A program made the translations under genes and the position numbers. From contig NZ_RBAH01000018.1 in assembly GCF_003626695.1 (NCBI RefSeq), positions 8,363 through 72,362 on the forward strand: DNA of 64,000 bases. Reading direction: 5' to 3'. This DNA comes from Paenibacillus ginsengarvi (GTDB lineage: Bacteria > Bacillota > Bacilli > Paenibacillales > NBRC-103111). Below, piece by piece: positions 59,057 to 64,000 of the stretch. Within the stretch, counting starts at the first letter, position 1. Each line of letters starts with the position of its first letter. The notes beneath the pieces were generated by a model. The model was not told the origin of the DNA. It made no database searches and saw only the letters and a program-made list of their open reading frames with translations.

Positions 59057-59953
59057 ATGCTAAGAGGACTATACACCGCAACCGCCGGCATGATCTCACA
59101 GCAGCGCAAGCACGACACCATTACCAACAATATCGCCAATATGAACACGCCCGGCTTTAAACAAAGCCGAGCGGTTTCGCGTTCCTTTCCGGAAATGCTC
59201 ATCGGACTGATGGAAGGAAAGCCGGGAATGGAAGTGGCGAATACAGGCAAATTAAATACAGGGGTACTGGCCGAAGAGGCGCTGACGATCAACGTTCAGG
59301 GCATTCTGCGCGAAACGAACAATCCGTTCGACTTCGCGGTCGTATCCGACATTCAAGTTCCGGGGCTTCAGTTCGACGCCGGCAAAACGATTACCCCTGA
59401 AGGCGAGCGTATTTTTCAGCCGCAAGCGTTTTTGACGGTTGCGAATGAGGCTGGAGAGCCACGGTATACGCGAAACGGCAAATTTAGCGTGACCGAGCAA
59501 GGAGCGCTTGTGACCGCCGAAGGGTTCCGGGTTCTCGGGGAAAACGGGGAGCCAATCGTGCTGCTCGACCCGGCCACGCAAATTCCGATTACGAATATTA
59601 CCGTGAACAGGTACGGACAGCTTCTCGATTCTACGAACGGACAAGCTCTCCTGGACGGAGCAGGAATCCCGATTCGGATGCTCATCTCCAGAGTGGACAA
59701 CCCGATCCGGCTGGTTCCGGAGGGCTCGAACTTGTTCCGGCTTGACGCTGCCGATGAAGGCGCGGTTACGCAGGTGACGGCCGCTGACGCCGTCGAGGTA
59801 AAGCAGGGATTCGTAGAGTCGTCGAACGTCGATCCGACGCAGGCGGTCGTCGATATGATGTCCGCATCCCGGATGTACGAAGCGAACCAGAAGGTCATTC
59901 AGGCTTACGATAAAAGTATGGAGAAAGCCGTCAATGAAATCGGAAGAGTGTAA
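59057..59953 (+). CDS. flhO: Flagellar hook-basal body protein FlhO (FlgF/FlgG family)
   Basis: The 298-residue protein has the N-terminal rod-protein motif MISQQRKHDTITNNIANMNTPGFK and the C-terminal helix with SNVDPTQAVVDMMSASRMYEANQKV, which pair in the rod or hook. The middle is a beta domain with KFSVTEQGALVTAEGFRVLG. The mbl-flhO-flhP order identifies it as FlhO, a distal-rod-type protein. ATG 59057 is four bases behind AGGAGG, which follows a hairpin of the leader family. The 16 upstream codons in frame are leader sequence. Confidence 0.93.
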   Translation: MLRGLYTATAGMISQQRKHDTITNNIANMNTPGFKQSRAVSRSFPEMLIGLMEGKPGMEVANTGKLNTGVLAEEALTINVQGILRETNNPFDFAVVSDIQVPGLQFDAGKTITPEGERIFQPQAFLTVANEAGEPRYTRNGKFSVTEQGALVTAEGFRVLGENGEPIVLLDPATQIPITNITVNRYGQLLDSTNGQALLDGAGIPIRMLISRVDNPIRLVPEGSNLFRLDAADEGAVTQVTAADAVEVKQGFVESSNVDPTQAVVDMMSASRMYEANQKVIQAYDKSMEKAVNEIGRV

Positions 59954-59965
59954 AAGGGGTAGCCA

Positions 59966-60838
59966 ATGAACCATTCGATGATCAACTCGCTTGTCTCCAT
60001 GCAAGGTGTTCAGCAGAAGCTGGATGTGATCGCAAACAACATGGCCAATATAAATACGACCGGGTATAAGCGCAAAGAGGCGACGTTTCACGACGTTCTG
60101 ACCACAACGATGCGTCAGCCGAACGCGTTCCAGCAAGCCGGCCGCTTGTCGCCGCTGGGTCTGACTCAAGGGTGGGGGGCCAAGCTGAGCCAGATCCAAA
60201 CGCTTATGGCGCAAGGATCACTGAAGCAAACCGACCAGCCTACCGATTTGGCTATCGAGGGCGATGCCTTGTTCGAAGTGATCATTCCGTCCGTCGACGA
60301 CAACGGGCAGCCGTTTCAGCAAACGGCATGGACTCGCGATGGGGCTTTTTCGCTGAGGGAGCAGCCAGGCGATACGGAGAATGTGTATTTGACTACACAA
60401 GAAGGACATCTTGTCATGGGCGCCGACGATCAGCCGATTCAAGTGCCGATCGGTTCCCGGATCAAGGTGGATCCGAACGGCGTCGTTATGGCCTATAACG
60501 ACGGTCAGACGGATCAGCCGCCCGTTGCCGCAGGCACACTGAAGCTGGTTCAGGTCGTCCGTCCTCAGCTGCTGCAAAACCGAGGAGATAATCTGTACAC
60601 GCTGCCGGACGCCATTGATCCCGCACTTGGGGAAGTACTGCGTGTCGTCGCTCTCGACGGCGCCAACCCCGAGGCTGCGAAAGTAAAAGTGCAGCAAGGA
60701 TTTTTGGAGCAATCCAATGTAAACATTGCGGAAGAAATGACGGAGCTGATGATGACGCAAAGGGCGTTCCAATTAAACGCCAAGGCGCTGACGTCAGCCG
60801 ATACGATGATGTCTCTGGCCAACAATCTCCGAGGCTAA
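59966..60838 (+). CDS. flhP: Flagellar hook-basal body protein FlhP (FlgF/FlgG family)
   Basis: The 290-residue paralogue of FlhO has the rod motif QQKLDVIANNMANINTTGYK near the N-terminus and the C-terminal helix QSNVNIAEEMTELMMTQRAFQLNAKAL. The central domain opens with DLAIEGDALFEV and has the usual KVDPNGVVMAYNDG segment. It stands 12 bp behind flhO with AAAAGGGG as ribosome binding site, so the pair is one unit. Both should be exported by the flagellar type III system; the remaining flagellar genes are not in this window. Confidence 0.93.
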   Translation: MNHSMINSLVSMQGVQQKLDVIANNMANINTTGYKRKEATFHDVLTTTMRQPNAFQQAGRLSPLGLTQGWGAKLSQIQTLMAQGSLKQTDQPTDLAIEGDALFEVIIPSVDDNGQPFQQTAWTRDGAFSLREQPGDTENVYLTTQEGHLVMGADDQPIQVPIGSRIKVDPNGVVMAYNDGQTDQPPVAAGTLKLVQVVRPQLLQNRGDNLYTLPDAIDPALGEVLRVVALDGANPEAAKVKVQQGFLEQSNVNIAEEMTELMMTQRAFQLNAKALTSADTMMSLANNLRG

Positions 60839-60863
60839 TTCATGATGTTGGAGGAGGCCATCT

Positions 60864-61154
60864 ATGCTTGATCAAGATACGAACGTCGTGCCGCAGCTTC
60901 CTGTGCAGCCGCCAAAACAGCCGCAGCCACAGAAGCAGGAGAAGCAGCAATCGAAAGAGAAGCGTAAGCTTAGGAGGCGCTGGGTTCGCATTGTCCTGTG
61001 GATATTGCGAGCACTGCTCGTTCCGGTTCTCTGCGTCGCGGCGGTTATTGCCGGACTGTATATCGGATATGTGTATTTGGGTCATAAACAATCGGCGGAC
61101 GTATGGGAATGGACGACTTGGAGACATTTGTTCGATCTCGTATTCGGAAGCTGA
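60864..61154 (+). CDS. EpuA-like small membrane protein (often misnamed RNA polymerase subunit beta)
   Basis: The 96-residue protein has a Pro/Gln/Lys-rich cytosolic N-terminus (about 1-38), one membrane helix (about 43-68) and a short outer end GYVYLGHKQSADVWEWTTW. This matches the EpuA family, small proteins found next to flhP and fabZ in Bacillales, whose members are often labelled DNA-directed RNA polymerase subunit beta by mistake. The function is unknown. The ATG follows GGAGGAGG. Confidence 0.8.
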   Translation: MLDQDTNVVPQLPVQPPKQPQPQKQEKQQSKEKRKLRRRWVRIVLWILRALLVPVLCVAAVIAGLYIGYVYLGHKQSADVWEWTTWRHLFDLVFGS

Positions 61155-61234
61155 AGCGGCTCTCTGCCGGGCTTTCATCTGCTGTTGCCAACCATTAAAC
61201 AAACCGAGTGGCGGTACCGCTATTTCGGTTTCCT

Positions 61235-61261
61235 TACTCCCCGCTCCGGGGAGTTTTATTT
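61235..61261 (+). terminator. Terminator of the mbl-flhO-flhP region
   Basis: ACTCCCCG and CGGGGAGT pair perfectly around CTC and are followed by TTTATTTT. A second hairpin (AAACCGA/TCGGTTT) lies just upstream. Confidence 0.9.
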
Positions 61262-61320
61262 TGCAGCCAAGGACGGTATAATGGATAGGTGTGGAAGTAT
61301 GATCCGGGGGAGAGAAACGG

Positions 61321-61848
61321 GTGAATTTGCCAAATCTTTTGACGTTAAGTCGATTTGGGTTGATCCCGATATACGTCGTTTTTTTCGCCACGAATCATTT
61401 GAAAACGGCATTTTTAATTGTCGTTTTAGCAGGGGCGACCGATGTATTGGACGGTTATTTGGCCCGGACAAGGGGACAAATTACACAGGTGGGCGTCATG
61501 CTCGATCCGCTTGCCGACAAATGTATGATGCTCACCGTCATCATATCGCTGCTTGTTTCGGGGATGATTCCCTGGCTCGTAGCTGTAGCGATGTTCGTCC
61601 GCGATGCCGGGATGATCGCGGGTTCCGCCTTCTTCCATTTTCGTGGCAAGATGACGGTGCCGGCCAACACTCTGGGCAAGCTGACAACCGTTTTGTACTA
61701 TTTCGCGTTTTTGTTTATTTTTTTCGATTTCTCATTTGCGATTCCGTACCTTTGGTTTGTCGTTGGCGTATCGTTCCTGGCATCGATCATCTACATCATT
61801 TTATTTCTCGGTTTGAACCGCACAGAGGATGGAGAAACAGACTCATAA
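61321..61848 (+). CDS. CDP-alcohol phosphatidyltransferase (PgsA-like)
   Basis: The 175-residue membrane enzyme has the complete CDP-alcohol phosphotransferase motif DGx2ARx8Gx3Dx3D in VLDGYLARTRGQITQVGVMLDPLADK (Asp43 region to Asp66), within a bundle of about six helices. This family makes phosphatidylglycerol phosphate, cardiolipin or phosphatidylserine; which one cannot be told. The start is GTG 61321 behind GGGGGAGAG. It is somewhat shorter than typical PgsA (about 190). It stands alone between a terminator and fabZ, away from the usual pgsA-cinA-recA context, so it may be a second enzyme of the type. Confidence 0.85.
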   Translation: MNLPNLLTLSRFGLIPIYVVFFATNHLKTAFLIVVLAGATDVLDGYLARTRGQITQVGVMLDPLADKCMMLTVIISLLVSGMIPWLVAVAMFVRDAGMIAGSAFFHFRGKMTVPANTLGKLTTVLYYFAFLFIFFDFSFAIPYLWFVVGVSFLASIIYIILFLGLNRTEDGETDS

Positions 61849-62009
61849 GCGTTAAAAAGGAGCACAAGCTGCTGGACTATCTCGGAGTCCTTCAGCGTAT
61901 GCTCCCTTATATCAACCTTCGCTACTGCAGGTCACGAAGGGGACAATATCTAGTCTAAGTTAATGGACGCCATTTTATACAAGAAGGCAGAAAGGGGCCG
62001 ATCCCGTTT

Positions 62010-62435
62010 ATGGACATTACGCAAATTCAGGAAACGATTCCTCATCGTTATCCATTCCTGCTTGTGGATCGCATTTTGGAAATCCAGGAAGGGGTCCGCG
62101 CCGTCGGTTTGAAAAACGTAACGATTAACGAGCCGTTTTTTAACGGCCACTTTCCCGGATATCCGGTCATGCCGGGTGTACTCATCGCGGAGGCGCTTGC
62201 CCAGGTAGCTGCGGTAGCGATGCTCAGTTCCGAAGGGAATCGCGGCAAAATCGGCCTGCTTGCCGGTATTGACGGGTTTCGCTTCCGCGATCAGGTAAAA
62301 CCGGGGGATACGCTCATTCTGGAAATGGAAATTACCCGGATGAAAGGCACGATCGGCAAAGGCCGAGGCGTTGCCAAAGTCGGGGACAAGGTTGTTGCCG
62401 AAGGTGAACTGATGTTTGCGCTCGCCAATCCGTAG
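62010..62435 (+). CDS. fabZ: 3-hydroxyacyl-[acyl-carrier-protein] dehydratase FabZ
   Basis: The 141-residue enzyme removes water from 3-hydroxyacyl-ACP in fatty acid elongation. The catalytic His is in NGHFPGYPVMPG near residue 49, and the Glu in LIAEALAQ near 63. PHRYPFLLVDRI opens the hot-dog fold. The ribosome binding site AAAGGGG is rather far (12 bp). In Bacillus the homologue ywpB also follows flhP. Confidence 0.95.
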   Translation: MDITQIQETIPHRYPFLLVDRILEIQEGVRAVGLKNVTINEPFFNGHFPGYPVMPGVLIAEALAQVAAVAMLSSEGNRGKIGLLAGIDGFRFRDQVKPGDTLILEMEITRMKGTIGKGRGVAKVGDKVVAEGELMFALANP

Positions 62436-62527
62436 GCGCCCAGCACCTGTAGCCTTACGACAATGTGCATACGCGATAGAGAAGACCTCGTCTTAGGCTG
62501 TTACTATTTTGAGACCGGGAGAGATGC

Positions 62528-64000
62528 ATGTTGAGTTTGGATCATGCGATGAAGCAATACGAGATTTGGATGAACGATTCTTTCATTGATGAACATACGA
62601 AGCAGGAGTTGGAATCGCTGCGGGGCAGCGACAAGGAATTGGAGGACCGATTTTATCGGGATCTCGAGTTCGGCACAGGCGGACTGCGCGGGGTTATCGG
62701 AGCCGGTACGAATCGGATGAACCGATATACGGTGGCGAAGGCAACCCAAGGTCTGGCGCAATTTATTATCGGGCAAGCCCAGAGGAAACCGGGCTCGGTC
62801 GTAATCGCTTATGATTCGCGGAACCAGTCGCCGGAATTCGCTCTCGAAGCGGCCCTTGTGCTCGCTGGCAACGGAGTGAAGGCTTATGTGTTCGAATCGC
62901 TTCGGACTACGCCTGAGCTGTCGTTCGCGGTGCGGCATTTGAACGCATCGGGAGGCATCGTCATAACGGCGAGCCATAATCCGCCCGAGTATAACGGTTA
63001 CAAGGTGTACGGCCGCGACGGCGGGCAACTGGTCCCGCACGATGCTGGGCAGGTGCTTGCGCAGATTGAGGCAATCACCTCGTTCGCCGCGGTAAAACGT
63101 ATGGAGCGCAGCGAGGCCGAAGCCAAAGGACTTCTGGAATGGATCGGCGAGACGGTAGATGAAGCTTTTGTTCAGGCCGTGTCGAGCGTAAGTCTGCACC
63201 CGGACGTTATTAAGTCGACAAGCGATGATTTCCGCATTTTATATACGCCGCTTCACGGGGCCGGCAATTTGTCGGTTCGCGCCGTGCTGGAGCGGATCGG
63301 GTTTCGCCATGTGTTTGTTGTTCCGGAGCAGGAGAAGCCGGATGCGAATTTTTCGACCGTGAAGTCGCCTAACCCGGAAGAACGCGAAGCCTTTACAATG
63401 GCGCTTGCTATGGCGCCGCAGACGAACCCGGACATCATTATCGGAACCGATCCCGACTGCGATCGGATGGGAGCCGTCGTCCGAAACGATCAAGGCGAAT
63501 TCGTCGTACTGAACGGCAATCAATCCGGCGCGATTATGGCCTATTATGTGCTCAGCAGCCTGAAGGAACGCGGCGAACTGCCGGATAATGGCGTCCTCGT
63601 CAAGACGATCGTCACTAGCGAGATGGGTGCGGTCATCGCCGAAAGTTATGGCGTCCGTGTCATCAATACGCTGACCGGGTTTAAATATATCGGCGAGAAA
63701 ATGACCGAGTTCGATCGTACAGGGCAGTACCGGTTCTTGTTCGGCTACGAGGAAAGCTACGGTTATTTGGCCGGAACGTACTGCCGGGACAAGGACGCTG
63801 TGCTCGCTTCGATGCTTATATGCGAAGCGGCTGCATATTTTAAAAGTAAAGGTAAAACGCTGTACGATGTACTTCAGGAGCTATATACGAAATATGGCTA
63901 TTTCCGCGAAGCGCTGGAGTCCCGGACAATGAAGGGTAAGGACGGCCTGGACAAAATCAAGGCGATCATGGAAGACTGGCGGTCTCATCCTTTGGCGGAA
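62528..64000 (+). CDS. Phosphohexose mutase (phosphoglucomutase/phosphomannomutase family), 3' end missing
   Basis: The visible 491 residues run off the window; full members of this group have about 570-580. The phosphoserine loop TASHNPPEYNGYK is near 146-158, the metal loop GTDPDCDRMG near 308, and the sugar-binding loop GYEESYG near 407. These fit the PgcA-type alpha-phosphoglucomutase, which supplies glucose 1-phosphate for UDP-glucose and so for glycolipid and teichoic acid synthesis. ATG 62528 follows GGGAGAG. The missing part is the phosphate-binding C-terminal domain. Confidence 0.93.
   Translation, partial: MLSLDHAMKQYEIWMNDSFIDEHTKQELESLRGSDKELEDRFYRDLEFGTGGLRGVIGAGTNRMNRYTVAKATQGLAQFIIGQAQRKPGSVVIAYDSRNQSPEFALEAALVLAGNGVKAYVFESLRTTPELSFAVRHLNASGGIVITASHNPPEYNGYKVYGRDGGQLVPHDAGQVLAQIEAITSFAAVKRMERSEAEAKGLLEWIGETVDEAFVQAVSSVSLHPDVIKSTSDDFRILYTPLHGAGNLSVRAVLERIGFRHVFVVPEQEKPDANFSTVKSPNPEEREAFTMALAMAPQTNPDIIIGTDPDCDRMGAVVRNDQGEFVVLNGNQSGAIMAYYVLSSLKERGELPDNGVLVKTIVTSEMGAVIAESYGVRVINTLTGFKYIGEKMTEFDRTGQYRFLFGYEESYGYLAGTYCRDKDAVLASMLICEAAAYFKSKGKTLYDVLQELYTKYGYFREALESRTMKGKDGLDKIKAIMEDWRSHPLAE

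Overview
The window comes from an endospore-forming Firmicute and most resembles the Paenibacillaceae (Paenibacillus/Cohnella type). The evidence is moderately high GC, strong AGGAGG ribosome binding sites, frequent TTG and GTG starts, sporulation genes (sspP, spoIIR, spoIID, spoIIQ, spoIIID), an SLH-anchored exoprotease, and a gene order close to the oriC-proximal ywl-upp-atp-murA-spoIID-spoIIQ-spoIIID-mbl-flhO-flhP region of Bacillus. Almost all genes lie on the + strand.

Layout. 1-1,092: left-edge hairpin repeats, a terminator and a run of small genes including sspP. 1,270-2,465 (minus strand): an alpha/beta hydrolase and a tRNA-Arg/tRNA-Pro pair with their own promoter and terminators. 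2,591-14,182: an accessory surface/polysaccharide locus, with a structured leader and attenuator-like terminator, two tandem near-duplicate Tat-signal beta-helix proteins and a 1738-residue multidomain heparinase/alginate-lyase-like protein. 14,327-18,838: a short UvrC paralogue, a Crp/Fnr regulator, a methyl-accepting chemotaxis protein and an aldo/keto reductase. 18,889-25,848: tadA (minus), a DnaA-box-rich spacer, ychF, prfA, prmC, spoIIR, ywlC and mntP. 25,943-31,344: ywlE, then a ZTP (pfl) riboswitch ahead of rpiB-ywlG-glyA, then upp and wecB.

31,471-39,118 is the complete F1Fo ATP synthase operon (atpZ-like, atpI, atpB, E, F, H, A, G, D, C). 39,373-50,257 is an 11-gene nuo operon (A, B, C, D, H, I, J, K, L, M, N) without the NADH-oxidising nuoEFG module; its nuoC carries a long Ala/Lys/Glu repeat extension. 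50,416-53,196 encodes a cell-surface subtilase. 53,247-64,000 is the cell-envelope and sporulation block: ywzB-like, murA, spoIID, spoIIQ, spoIIID, mbl, flhO, flhP, an EpuA-like gene, a CDP-alcohol phosphatidyltransferase, fabZ and a phosphohexose mutase cut by the window end.

The most unusual signal is a family of short hairpins placed directly before Shine-Dalgarno sequences. They precede atpG, atpD, atpC and flhO, with diverged relatives before nuoI, between atpC and nuoA, and at the left edge. A conserved linker (roughly TTATGCTTACGAAG) leads into a stem whose bases change in compensating pairs from copy to copy, followed by CTC(T/A)AGGAGG. I do not recognise it as a named RNA family. Other points of note are the attenuator-like leader before the beta-helix genes, the DnaA-box cluster, the ZTP riboswitch, a possible bulged acceptor stem in tRNA-Arg, an insertion in YwlE and a SpoIIQ with all metal ligands present. 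All functions are read from sequence motifs and gene order; no database search was run.
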